From NCBI GenBank assembly GCA_963969595.1, contig OZ018417.1, positions 4,094,501 to 4,158,500 on the forward strand: a stretch of DNA of 64,000 nucleotides, in the 5' to 3' direction. Positions 24,001 through 33,844 of the stretch are shown here, piece by piece; position 1 is the stretch's first letter; each line of letters starts with the position of its first letter. Position numbers and translations under genes: made by a program. Origin of the DNA: Neckera pumila. Its lineage: Eukaryota; Streptophyta; Bryopsida; Hypnales; Neckeraceae. The notes beneath the pieces were generated by a model, which ran no database searches, was not told the DNA's origin, and was given only the letters and a program-made list of their open reading frames with translations.

Positions 24001-24991
24001 TCTTCTTCATCACCCCCTTGACATTGACTTCCACCACAATGCATCCCATGCCAATGGCCTCCATCATGCCATTGTCACCTAAATACACCTTGCGGTTGCT
24101 AATGAGTTGGTAGGTGAGAAAAGCTTGTCTCTGTGGTGTCATGTGTTGCGTGGCCCCCGAATCAATAATCCATTTGAACATGTTGTGGTCATCATAGCCA
24201 TCACTTGCCGCAAATGCAAAATCCTCCTCCACTTCAGTGACTGTCGCTTTGTTGGCACTCTCCTTCTTAGACTTCCAACAATTCCTTGTAAGGTGACCAG
24301 GTTGACCGCAATTGTAGCATGTACGTGTCTCTTTGCGTGGTTGAGAGGCCTCTCCTTTTCCGTGTCGTGAGATAAGAGCTGCCTCTCCTTCGTTAGATTC
24401 ATTCTTTTTCCTCTTGGATACCTCGTGCATCAATCTCGCCATCACATACTCAAGGATGAGCTCCTTCATAGATCTTGTCTCCAAAGCCGTAATGAGATAC
24501 TCAAAAGAAGTGGGTAAGCTCTCGAGAAGAGTCATGACAATGTCTCCATCCGTCAAAGGTGCCTCCAAGCAAACAAGTTGGTCCGCCAGCCACTTGACCT
24601 TGTTGATGTGGTCAAGCATGTCTTCTCCCTCTTGCATCTTGCACGTGAAAAACTTGCGACGAATAAAGAGAATATTGGACAAACTCTTAGTCTCATGGAT
24701 GTTGCAAAACACCTTCCATGCTTCTGCCGATCCCTTGCAAGATCGAACGTGTGCAAGTTGCCTATCCACAAGATTGCAAGCAATCATGGAGAAGGCCTTC
24801 TTCACCCTTCTCTCGTAAGACTTCTTGGCCTTGGGATCAGCGTCGGAAAGAGGAGGCTCCTCGGAGTCCTCCACAATCTCCCACAAGTCCTTTTCTGCCA
24901 AGATCATCTCCATCTTGAACTTCCACAAGCCAAAGTTCTCTCCATTGAACTTGTCAATGATTCGAACACTCTCTCCCTCACCTGTGGCCAT
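21008..24991 (-). CDS. Ty1/copia gag-pol polyprotein (1,327 aa, uninterrupted)
   Basis: This is one open frame covering the full copia order. Gag lies in residues 1-220, with a CCHC knuckle C225-C228-H233-C238 (CYNCGQPGHLTRNC). The protease motif is IIDSGAT with D277. Integrase has the H415/H420/C447/C450 zinc site and catalytic D478 (HSDVCGP), D541 (SDNGGEY) and E577 (NGVAERAN), the last two with the usual 35-residue spacing. RT spans about 845-1,090. RNase H carries DADWAGD and STTEAEYM, and a late HIDIQHHFI motif follows. Length is normal for the family. The RT catalytic box reads YVDE (residues 994-997) instead of YVDD, and the usual KARLVAKGY is KAILVAKGY. These are likely damaging, so the copy may be inactive although no stop or frameshift is present. 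The ATG at 24,991 is the first Met of the gag domain, with a leader of about 420 bases before it. Confidence 0.95.
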   Translation of the reverse strand: MATGEGESVRIIDKFNGENFGLWKFKMEMILAEKDLWEIVEDSEEPPLSDADPKAKKSYERRVKKAFSMIACNLVDRQLAHVRSCKGSAEAWKVFCNIHETKSLSNILFIRRKFFTCKMQEGEDMLDHINKVKWLADQLVCLEAPLTDGDIVMTLLESLPTSFEYLITALETRSMKELILEYVMARLMHEVSKRKKNESNEGEAALISRHGKGEASQPRKETRTCYNCGQPGHLTRNCWKSKKESANKATVTEVEEDFAFAASDGYDDHNMFKWIIDSGATQHMTPQRQAFLTYQLISNRKVYLGDNGMMEAIGMGCIVVEVNVKGVMKKIRIQDALHVPKLHANLLSVSKLVLQGLKVQFNNQGCILGAPNREPIVLAPKQGNLYQLEFKTVNGSSWACVAQDAMVQDTVELWHKRLGHLNVKSVKALPSMVGGMQVKKSACDLTCEACIEGKQVRKPFPTKGATRAAKVLEIVHSDVCGPMKTTSIGGARYFLTFIDDFSRKVWVFMLKCKSEVFERFKAWKALVENESGHKLKVLRSDNGGEYMSKAFEAFMREHGIQHQTSAPHTPQQNGVAERANRSLVEMARAMLHAQSLKYEFWTEAVSNAAYIRNRCPTSAVASMTPQEAWSGRKLNIGHMRIFGCMAYALNLSPQRSKLDAKGIKCLFLGYWEGSKAYRLMNLETKKIFKSRDVTFIEDKREGSESLEMCPSGSNGDLEVDKSSSLQEMVTEDEDKLMTTLTPKKKVSVAPNDDGGEEKTSQEPRYPTRERRPPGEWWMNHILPQYQVERANVAFVRDPNTMEEVMRSADASKWEQAMQAEYVSLMSKGTWELSSLPSDRKSIGCKWMFCTKRDALGNIVRYKAILVAKGYSQVEGVDFNETFAPVAKFYTIRCTGAIGAAMDLEMHQMDVVTAFLNPHLEEVIFMDQPKCFIQEGREQLKCKLKKAIYGLRQSGRAWYMDIDALFAKAGYKRSHADHYLYIKQTNESLVIIIVYVDELIIMTNTMKIMEEVKAMLKSEYDMSDLGELHYCLGVEFQRQRAARTITMSQSKYIKEVLKRFNMEECKAIGTPLDVHSKLEKLMDKEYKAVKVEMQDVPYKAAVGSLMYAMVATRADLAFPMSMVSQHMAKSGPKHWAAVKRIMWYLQGTLEAKLVLGDKSLALVGFCDADWAGDASDCRSTSGYVFIFGDGAISWNSKKQPTIALSTTEAEYMAISQGTREAIWLRQLLSDVGLEQEKSTPIMCDNQGSIALVKNPTHHSRSKHIDIQHHFIREKAESNVIEMRYIPTEHMVADVLTKALAKPRHEVLRIEMGLTLFGNKQSGSVEVRE

Positions 24992-25018
24992 AGTGCCACG
25001 TCTCCCACTCTAATAAAG

Positions 25019-25255
25019 TTCTCAACAACTCAAATGAACCTTCAATGGCTCTCAAATCTTACAACCAACACTCAGGTGGTTGCAATCTCTCCAATGTGAC
25101 TCCAAATGATCACAACAACTCAAATCAACCCCTCAATGGCTCTCAAATCGCACAACCAACATTCACGTGGTTGCAATCTCTCCAATGTGACTCCAAATGA
25201 TCACAACAACTCAAATTAACCCTCAATGACTCTCAAATCTCACAACCAATATTCA
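25019..25255 (+). repeat. Tandem repeat in the copia leader, period about 91 bp
   Basis: About two and a half copies of a unit beginning CAACAACTCAAAT and containing GGTTGCAATCTCTCCAATGT lie between the primer-binding site and the gag start, in the transcribed untranslated leader of the element. Confidence 0.8.
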
Positions 25256-25397
25256 CAATAAAAATACCTTTTCAAATAATAAGATCTTGCTAAAAAACTC
25301 CAAAAACGACCTCCAACTCCACTTGCTCTCAACTTCAGCAGTGCGCCTCCAACACGCCTTTGCAAAACGATCTCACCTCAAATAGCAACTCACATGA

Positions 25398-25411
25398 GTG
25401 GGCCCATAACC
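25398..25411 (-). promoter_or_regulatory. Primer-binding site: initiator tRNA-Met anticodon arm
   Basis: Directly against the 5' LTR the element strand reads GGTTATGGGCCCAC. The plus strand GTGGGCCCATAACC equals the anticodon stem-loop of plant initiator tRNA-Met, including the CAT anticodon. This is the half-tRNA priming mode known from Drosophila copia and yeast Ty5, not 3'-CCA priming. Confidence 0.8.
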
Positions 25412-25680
25412 TATTGTAAGAAAAACACAAAGGCTTTGTAGTCCAATGAAAAGAGGACACAAACAAGTACAAGAAAGAGGTGAATAACCCAAGCAAGGGG
25501 TTGCCCTCTTATACTACTCTACTAACAAGTGCCATGACTAACCTTATGGGTTATATCAACATAGAAAGTTGCCCCTCTCTAATATCACACTGTCCCTCTC
25601 TAATATCACGCTGTCCCTCTCTAATAACACCTTAGATGGCTACAAACAACTCCTAACTAAAGTCAACTCTAACTTCAACA
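25412..25680 (-). repeat. 5' LTR of the copia element
   Basis: It is the partner of 20,757-21,026 and carries the promoter for the minus-strand element. It is followed on the plus strand by AGTGA and the resumed gypsy LTR. Confidence 0.92.
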
Positions 25681-26463
25681 AGTGAGCGGGTTGCAAAAGC
25701 GTTGGGAGTGGATCTTAGTCCTCAGCAGCTCTAAGGTTAGGATTCCGGGCGAGACAACCGTTGTTAGGCTAGGCGGATAGGGAGGGATTCTTTAGTCGCG
25801 CTAGAACTCCTGGGTGGGAAATCCGGTTGAGTGTCCGATCTCCTGAGAGATCTTGCTGTCTTAGTGGGCAAACGGAAGGACTTTAGTTGATGTTGGAACG
25901 GACGGGTTCACTTGCAACTGCCCGGCTTTGTACAGACAGAACGTGGCGCTAAAGTCGTTGTAATATGGGAGGATCGTACGGGGGGTCCTTGTGTGACCGG
26001 TGATCCGGGGAATTTTCTGGATTGCTGTGAAGGATCAAACCGGATCCGGATTAGTATAGGAGATGGGAGAATAGAGAAGTGGGTCTTCAACCACTATAAA
26101 TCACGGAAAGAGTGGCGAGCCTAGCACTCTCAAAATCAAGGGGCGAACCCTCTGATGGTGAAACAGAGATAAAACTAAACCGGATGTGAATAAGAGCGGA
26201 TGTGAGCTGATCAAACCGGGTCGGGAAGTTGACCGGGTTGGAGAAGGAAAAGAGGGTCTAATTGTAAGTACTTGGTGTTGTTGTGTTTCCGGTTGTGGTG
26301 TTAGAACCGGAAGAGGAAATGTTGGTACTAACCTAGCTTAGGGACCAAATAAGGCTATCTACTTCACAGAATCTCACGGGTTTGATCTTTAGAGTCACTT
26401 TGTTATACTTTAAAGTGGTTTTTGGTAGTATAACTGGGAATTTGCTTGCCCTGTGTTGCGACA

Positions 26464-27427
26464 ATCATGGATAAAATGATCCCTAGGGTACTGGTGGATG
26501 ATGGCAGTAGTGTTAACATCATGCTTGCATTTACAATGGACAAGCTCGGCTTAAAAGGTGCTCATCCATCTCATGTAACTCTCAAATGCGCAGACCAAAG
26601 TTCGGTAAACACTTTGGGTCAAATTAAGGATCTACACCTCTAGACAGGAAGGGTAGATTACTACATCACTTTTGAGGTTATACGACTAAAGGAAGAGGCT
26701 ACTAATGGATACCTGCTTCTCTTAGGCCGTGGATTTCTTCGTCAGTGCAAAGGGGTTGTTAAATTGGATAGAGAAACAATCCACATTTACATACGGACCA
26801 AAAGAAGCTCAAACTATGGTAGCTATTGTGTCCTGTGGTCCTTTGCTAGATTTTAATGGGAAACATGAATTACCAACTCTTCAATCTAGTAGAGCTGAAG
26901 CATCCACTGACCTAGGAACTATTAAATGTATTGGACCTGGACTATACAACTTCACAAATGATGGCACATTTACTCAACGGCTCAAGGACCATCCCTACTC
27001 TAGCAATGAAGCTTTTGTCATAGAGGAGTTTACAAGTCCTCCCTACAAAAAATTAAAGAATGATGTCATGAGCCAACTCCAACTTGAAGAGTACAACCTA
27101 GCTGATCAAATTATAACATTGGAAGAAGATCTGGCACCAGATAGAAAAGTGGTGAGACCACAACCATTAACTCCAGAAGTTCAACGACATAGAATAGTTC
27201 AAAGGCTGGATGAACAAAATACCATGGCCAGACACCCAACCAAAAGATTGACAGCATCGGAGCTAAGCAACCCTCTACAAGAAGAACCAAAACCTACAAC
27301 TTCGCATAGATTTCAAGGCTCATCCTTCAATCCACAGCAATTGGCAGAAGCATCCTGCCCTAGGGGAATAACATCATGGCCTACAAATACAAAGGAGGCA
27401 ACATCCCCTATTACAATTCCACTCTAG
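26464..27427 (+). pseudogene. Ty3/gypsy protease and linker fragment (older element D)
   Basis: The first frame (to a TAG at about 26,641) reads IPRVLVDDGSSVNIM, the D-x-G/S-S-VNI active-site region of Tat/Athila-type gypsy proteases, followed by VTLKCADQSSVNTLGQIKDL. After stops and a shift it continues LLLGRGFLRQCKGVV (about 26,715-26,765) and then a long frame to TAG 27,425-27,427 with KQSTFTYGPKEAQTMVAI and a low-complexity hydrophilic linker. There is no RT. The left part was removed from view by insertion of element B. It is clearly decayed. Confidence 0.75.
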
Positions 27428-27569
27428 GTATGTCATATTGACCTAGCTATTAAAGATACTTTATGTACCTTTTGCACCAAAATTGTTGACTCTCGCAAAT
27501 GTCACGACAAAAGACGATAGAGTCGGTTGGCCTCACTTCAGTCTACATTGGCGTTTGAATGGATATTAA

Positions 27570-28187
27570 GCTGAAAAAGGCTCTTGTGTCTTCTGTCGCG
27601 GAATTTATCAAGATCAAGATTGTCTTCATAAAGATGGTCAATTAGTTCCTTTTAAATGCCCAAGTTCCGGTCTAGATGAACAAGAACAACAATATTTAGC
27701 CTTGGCACTTACAAAAGGCAAATATCCAGTTAGAATTAATGACCAAATGATGAATATAACGATAGACACCTCCGCTAATTTCATCACCAATAACTTGGGT
27801 CGCAAACACCACTTGGCCAAGCATATACCAACACCTAGTTGGATGAAAACAACTCATGGACTATGCAAGGGAGCAACAACCAATGGGACCAACAAGGAAG
27901 AGGTACCAATCCTACTAGTGTCACACAATTTGTATTTGCAAAGTTCACTACAGACTAACCAACCGCTTCCAGTAATTCCTTATGGAATACAAAATGCGCC
28001 ACAATTAATGAAGCGGAAGTTGTGGAAAAATCCTACCAAAGATGAATTGGTTACAAATCTTGACAAGAAACAAAAATTAGTTAAGCTACCCATCATTCCT
28101 CGACAATATAATCACCCGGCTATAAAAAAGTTAGTTACTACTGTCAATTTCTTGTCATATCTTTTACAGTGGTATATTAATTTGTGA
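27570..28187 (+). pseudogene. Zinc-knuckle plus protease-like retroelement fragment
   Basis: One frame runs open from about 27,580 to TGA 28,185-28,187. It begins with a CVFC...CLH knuckle-like motif, then FKCPSSGLDEQEQQYLALA, and GKYPVRINDQMMNITIDTSA, in which ITIDTSA resembles a retroviral-type protease site with the glycine lost. Later text (VPILLVSHNLYL) fits the body of such a protease. It is a second protease-like region 1 kb after the one at 26.5 kb, so it is probably from a different retroelement. A pararetrovirus remnant is possible but unsupported. Confidence 0.4.
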
Positions 28188-28190
28188 AAA

Positions 28191-28782
28191 ATTAAAAATT
28201 AAAACCTCAAATTATCTAAATACATGGTTGTGAACTTCTACTAAGTTAGGCAATTCTTTTGGAAAGAATTAAAATTCTTGCCACTAATGATAGAAGTTAC
28301 GTAAAAGTAAAGCCAAAAAGGCCAACCATAAAATAGTTTATATCTAGTTGTCACCTTACTAGCAAATCCAACTTACAAAATGCCAAACGGGACAACATGG
28401 GAATGAAATCTTTATAATTTAAGTTTCTTGGTTGTTTTTTCTAACATTATCTCAGTGAAGGGTTGAAGACACTATAAATGACATAGACTTCTTCTAAAAG
28501 TCATATAAATCTCGCAAAGATAGTTGGAATTAACGTAAAAGAGAGGCAATAATGTCAGCCACGAAGCTTTCCGCAATAGAGGACCTATCAATTGGAATCT
28601 AGATTGCAAATCAATTCCACATTTGAATGTGTGTACATTCACATTGAAGATACAAAAAGACCCCTGCTACTTGGTTGCAACCTCCTAGCCTTATTAGATA
28701 TCCCATAACGGAATCTTCTAAGTTAAGTCAGAGATAGCCGGTAACTTGGGAAGAGACTTCAAAAAAAAGCTACCTAAAGCAG
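28191..28782. other. AT-rich sequence, nothing recognised
   Basis: No open frame with a motif, no repeat partner in the window and no transposon ends were seen. Confidence 0.4.
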
Positions 28783-31700
28783 TTACAATTGTCATGAATT
28801 ATTTTATAATTATAAAAAAATCTTGACACAAAAGTGACCCTTTCTACATTTTTGGAGCTCCAAATGTCAAAGGTATTTAAGGGGTAACAAAACAAAATGC
28901 ATTATTTTTTTGTGAACTATTTGTTCAAAAGGCAAACACCTCCTACCATACATTTGTCCTACCATATTTACAACCAGTGTATCAATGAGGAGTTTTTTAG
29001 ATTCTTAATGGGTTGCCTAAGAAGCATATAATTGATGTTTAAGGATTAATGTAGATTGTGTTGGAACCCAATTAGGAATTTACCCAACTATAGTTTATGT
29101 TCGATCCAGAGAGGTATACCTAATAGGTTCGTCTCTAATTAGCTAATAAATAGCCTAATAGGACATTACAAACACCAGGCAAGGAATAAAATAGACCCAT
29201 CTATCCATATTTAAATATATATATATATATATTTCTCACAATTACAACTCTTATATCATGAATTTTCCCTCTACTCTTATAGCCACAAAAGTTAAGTCAT
29301 CTCCCAAATGCCAAGTCGATTTTGATATTCTTTTCACCAACTCGGGTACACTGGCACAAGAACCACCACCAAGTGAAGGTAATTGTCTTCCAACTTAGAC
29401 TTCACAACCTTTTGAATTGGATTTTTTTAACTCCACCACCAACTGGATCTTTTTCTCTCCTATTTGATAACTTTCTTTATGCTTAACTTCTGGTCTATTC
29501 CATTTTCAACCACCAAATGGTTCTCTACAGATTTTACTTGCTCCCTTGTCATTTCACACTTTGCTTTATATAATTCGGTTTATTGCAAAATTCACATTGC
29601 TTATAACCCAATTTGAAATTACTCACTTTGCTCACAGAGGTTTCATAACCAACTCTGGCTCTCAATCACCCGTCTTCAAATTATTATTTTTAAAATATAG
29701 GCAAAACACATAAACTCATATCTAATATCAGAATATTAAACAGACAACATTCAAGCTTTAAATTTCCAATTTGGACTTCACTTCATTTTTCACAACAACC
29801 ACTCCAATTACATACAAATTGGAACTCCACCAATTGGAATCAACGAGAATACATTCAATCACTTCTCACCTTTCAACATAAAATTTCCATTACATTAAAC
29901 CAACTTGGTGACAAATCACCATTAATACAGATAATAAGCTCCACGGCTTATGAATTTTCAATGACTCCAATCACCACAATGAAATTAACTCCTATTAGGT
30001 CCTCTCTTCTAATCTCTAATTTGGACTTAACTTCATAAACACTTCACATCACTCACTTAAGCTTTCAATTAACTTTCAACTGCTTCCACTACCTCACACA
30101 CTGGCGCTCATCTCCACCAAATAGGAATTTTCTCCACCCGTTAACATTCACTGCTCTCCGACAAACCACATCTCCACAGCTTGGATAAATTCTTCATCTT
30201 CCAGCACACACACTTTGCCATACTGACAACACCAAACATCTCTGACTAGGACACACTTTCAAACACAGACACAACCATGATTCAAACACACTCACAGTCT
30301 CCGACTAGGACTCACATACACATCAACCATCACACAAACAAATACACAACACAATTTGGTTGGGACACGCACTAGCTCTCTCTCAACGGTGGGTGCCAAA
30401 AACCTCACAATCCAGAACCAAATAGGAATTCACAAACCGGCAATTACCAATTGGGACACAACCAACCCAACCGCTCAAACCCCAATTATGAACCGCTCCT
30501 CACACCCAAATAGGCACAAAGACAAAACATCCAATTTGGCATCAATCACATTCATCACCTATTTGTCCATACCACATCAATTCGGAACCTGATCAAACCA
30601 CAACATTAAAACTGACCTCAAACCAAATCATATCCACACAAAAATCACTCCACTGGCTAACATGGACCCGACTTGGACTACCCTGACAATCAACTAATCA
30701 CTAGAAAATGACTCCAATTTGGCTATTTACACACCAAAACCTCCAAATTGGTATCAACAAGCACAAACAACCACTCAAAAAGCCTCAAAATACACTCCAA
30801 AACTCAAACCAAAATTGGTTAAACCAAATATCTATAGTTAATGTCAACATCAAGCCCTCTTATTACCTCTGTAGAGGAGATCTAAATGCACTTTGCCATA
30901 TTTCAATTGACACCACTTTGTTACTACTAGTCTTCACTACTTTAGTGAAAATATGGTGTGCATAGCTAAACCAAAGAAATGGTCCCAAAATGATCCAAAA
31001 CTATTCTAATTGCTCATATGCATTTTTTCATGGACCATTTCCTAATTTATGCCAACCTTGTTCCCATGTCACTAGCGCATTTTTAGTCTTATTTTGGTGG
31101 TTTATTATTTATAACAAGACAAAATTTGAGATGATTGTAGGTTAGAAAATTGGAAAATATTTGTAGCTGACATAATTGGATTGTTAAAAGTTTTAGATTG
31201 TTATGAGTTCTCTACATTGAAAATCAACTAACTAAACATTTGAACATGGTTTATATTATTCGAATGCTTTAGTTTTAATACAATCTTGTTCAAATTGTTA
31301 AAAATAGGTACATGCAAAATCTATCTCAGACTTTTTTTTATTCATAAAGATTACATTTTACCTAAAAATTTGCAAGTTCTGGTTTTGCAACATGTCAATT
31401 TAAATGCGTTAGTATATTTACATTAAGCAATGCCAAGTTTAGAACTAAAAGTGATAATGAGTTTAGCCACATAATTTGGTATTATGACAATTATCCACTA
31501 GATGAAATCTCTCCTCTTCAGTTAACGTATTGATTTGCTAAGACAATCTTTAATTATGGGACTGAGATTGAACTTTAGTATTTCTACTTTCCAATATTCA
31601 ATACAACCACTTTAAAATTGAAAAATATTAATGTACACGTGATTGAAAAGTTGGTGAAAACCAACAAAGAGTCTTAAGGAAAGATTGGTAAGAGAATCAA

Positions 31701-32177
31701 ATCCTAAACACAAAATAACATTGGTAGGTAATTTACCCTACTAGCCTACTTTCTTGTAGCTTCTAAAGACCACAATTAGTTGTTTTGAGTTTTTCGACTA
31801 ATTATATTAGGCAAATTATAAAAGAGCCTAAAATGTAAAAATGTCTCCCCCCAAATATCAAATGTTTAACAAAATCATCATTTCAAAGAAATCAAAGGGT
31901 AAAGGAATTCTTTTTAAAGAATTTAAAATGTCACCAATTAGACCATACAATAGAAGACGAAAGATAACCTTGGTTCAAAGACCATCATGAGTAAAGAGTT
32001 TGTTCTTGGTAGAATAGACTTGCTAGCCTAAATTGCAATTGCAATTGATTTTGCACTATGATGTGAAACCCCAGTTAGATATTCCAAACTATAATTATTC
32101 TAAAGGCACTTGAGAAATACAATGAAGGAGATGAGGAGGACATGTTGGAGCAACTACTTCAAATCCAAGGTAGAAAT
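28783..32177 (+). repeat. Duplicated segment, copy 1 (with a 1.8-kb insertion)
   Basis: It matches 38,691-40,294. The left 268 bases (28,783-29,051) are about 94% alike by eye. The part from 30,838 to 32,137 (1,300 bases) aligns with 38,955-40,254 at a constant offset of 8,117 with no indel and only two mismatches noticed. The last 40 bases or so drop to about 80%. No coding content is recognised. Confidence 0.9.
29052..30844 (+). mobile_element. 1.79-kb insertion of unknown class
   Basis: It is defined by the uninterrupted copy 2 at 38,955. TTAATGT stands on both sides (29,045-29,051 and 30,838-30,844). It has no TG...CA ends and no long inverted repeats. The right half is C-rich and G-poor and full of words of the form CCAATTTGG, CCAATTGGAA and CCAAATAGGAA. 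A short TA microsatellite lies near 29,216. No coding motif was recognised. Confidence 0.6.
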
Positions 32178-32830
32178 ACATGGAGGGCAAGTATATGAGC
32201 CTAAATTAATTAATTGATTATTAACTAACTAAACAAACCTTCATTTGCCTAACCTTATACAAAACAATATTGCTAGATGTTCTACCTAAAGTAGAGTTAT
32301 TAGGTCAATTTTGCCAATATTGATGAGAAGGTTTTCCAATCAAATATTTTATTTGTTACACACAAAATTCCTTTGCAAATGACCTTCAAGTCAAGTTTGA
32401 CTATCAAACTAAACTTATCCTTTTATACAATTGATGTATCAAAGTTTGGATAGCTTTTGCTTGAGAAAAAACATATTTCTATTGATGTTGATTTTTTTCA
32501 CAATTTTTAAAGTCAAAGGTAAAACATTATTTTATAATTTCAAAATACAAACAAAAAGCACAAAAGATTGTAAAATTTAGATTTTAATACACAGAGCTTG
32601 CCATTGAAACAATGCTTTCAATTTTTTGAAGCTTTTCAAAAGTTTAATAGGGAATGGAAAAATCACTTGTCAACATTCATTCTCTTAGTATAAATCAAAT
32701 ACACAAAATGGTTACTTTAAAAGCTACAATAAGGATTGACCAAGCCACAAACACTTGATGGACATAGAGACTTGTAGGGGTTAAAAGATGTAACATATAT
32801 AACCATCATCAATTTGTAGCGTACCTTAGT
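32178..32830. other. AT-rich sequence, nothing recognised
   Basis: There is no gene or transposon end. It sits between the duplicated segment and the GTAAAATGAA-rich repeat. Confidence 0.4.
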
Positions 32831-32834
32831 GGAT

Positions 32835-33150
32835 TAAATGAAATGTAAAATAGGATGCTACTTGAGAAATAGAGTACGGATGTTTAATGAAATGTAGAAT
32901 ATGGATGTCTTGAAATTTAGAAGATGGATTGTAATGAAATGTAGTCAATGGATGTAAAATGAAAAGTAAAAGACCAATGTAAAATGAAACATAAAATACT
33001 AATGTAAAAGATGAATGTCCAATGGAAGTAAAAGAAGATGTTCAAGTGAAAGTAAAAGTAAAAGTAAAATGTAAAAGGCATGCTTAAGCCATTACCTATA
33101 AGTAAGAAACACCTTCACAAATCCAAAACTCAAAGTGCTTTCAACATTTG
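32835..33150 (+). repeat. Imperfect ATGTAAAATGAA minisatellite plus LTR-like promoter block
   Basis: Irregular units around AATGAAATGTAGAATATGGATG repeat to about 33,070, then a block (GGCATGCTTAAGCCATTACC, ACACCTTCACAAATCCAAAA) that recurs at 63,930-64,000. In the second copy the intervening text is a TATAAATA box, so this may be the U3/R part of an LTR family. Confidence 0.5.
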
Positions 33151-33660
33151 AATGGCTTATACATCTTTTGGTAACCTAGCAAAAAAATCATATAGATTGC
33201 ATCATTGCCTAATTTCCATCTTTACTAAAGTTGTCGTCTCTTGTAAAAGATCCAAAGGCATCCACGCTAGAAATTTTGAAATAGAGATTAAAAGTTGTCC
33301 ATTCATTAGCCATAGCTACCGATACACTTGTTTCCCTTAACGCCCTCATGCCTTCTTTCGTAGACTTTGTAGTGGATTATACAAAGCTCCATGGGGCGGG
33401 GCATTTTTTTGTTGCGGACCTTGAAGATTTGGAGGGGGGAAAAAGAAATGCCATTTCTTTGCCTTGCAAATGGAAGAAGAAGAATCCAAGTCAACCCAAA
33501 GAAGCTCCAAGAAGCCAATGGGTTAAGGATAAAATTGGAACCACAAGAACTTGCAATGCCTTTGCTTCCATCGACAAACGTCAACGGAGGACCGAAAGAC
33601 TCAATCAACGTGAAGATTTTTCAAGAACTTATAGATTGATTGCATAAAAATGCATGTCTT
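33151..33660 (+). other. Gene-like stretch, unassigned
   Basis: Two overlapping short frames (33,152-33,340 and 33,348-33,647) are open, and the DNA is less AT-rich than its surroundings. The second is hydrophilic (KWKKKNPSQPKEAPRSQW). There is no signature. It could be the untranslated leader or gag remnant behind the LTR-like block just upstream. Confidence 0.25.
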
Positions 33661-33844
33661 CACTTCATTGATAGTGTTGAATACAAAATTCATCAAGACT
33701 TTTGGCCTATAAGGTGTCTTGAAATGCAAACCTCCACTTATAAACTTTATCATTTCCAAAAATTTACATCAACAACTAAAGTGTACTTAAACTATACGTG
33801 AGCAGCAGCTTGAAAAACTATGTGGCTTGTAAAATGTGCTGGAC

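Larger units (their letters stand above)
20757..25680 (-). mobile_element. Ty1/copia retrotransposon, nearly intact
   Basis: The element is 4,924 bp with 270- and 269-bp LTRs and a 5-bp target duplication AGTGA (20,752-20,756 and 25,681-25,685). The undisrupted target is visible in the sister LTRs (GTGCAGGTGAGCGGG near 3,316 and CAAGTGAGCAGG near 49,150). In element orientation the LTR begins TGTTGAAG and ends CTTACAATA, so it finishes in TA rather than CA. The two LTRs differ at roughly ten positions by eye, so the insertion is not recent. Confidence 0.95.
18220..26463 (+). mobile_element. 3' LTR of gypsy element B, interrupted by a copia element
   Basis: The LTR starts TGTCGCA after a polypurine tract and ends TGCGACA at 26,457-26,463. 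Removing the copia element and its extra target copy leaves about 3,315 bp, close to copy A's 3,349. It carries the same two TATA boxes (18,494 and 20,565) and the same LTR ORF. The sequence following it is a different gypsy protease fragment, beginning ATCAT (26,464-26,468), the likely target site of element B. Confidence 0.9.

Noticed and set aside
27570..28187. Endogenous pararetrovirus remnant
   Set aside because: The knuckle and protease-like site are too generic; no movement protein, coat protein or RT of that type was seen.
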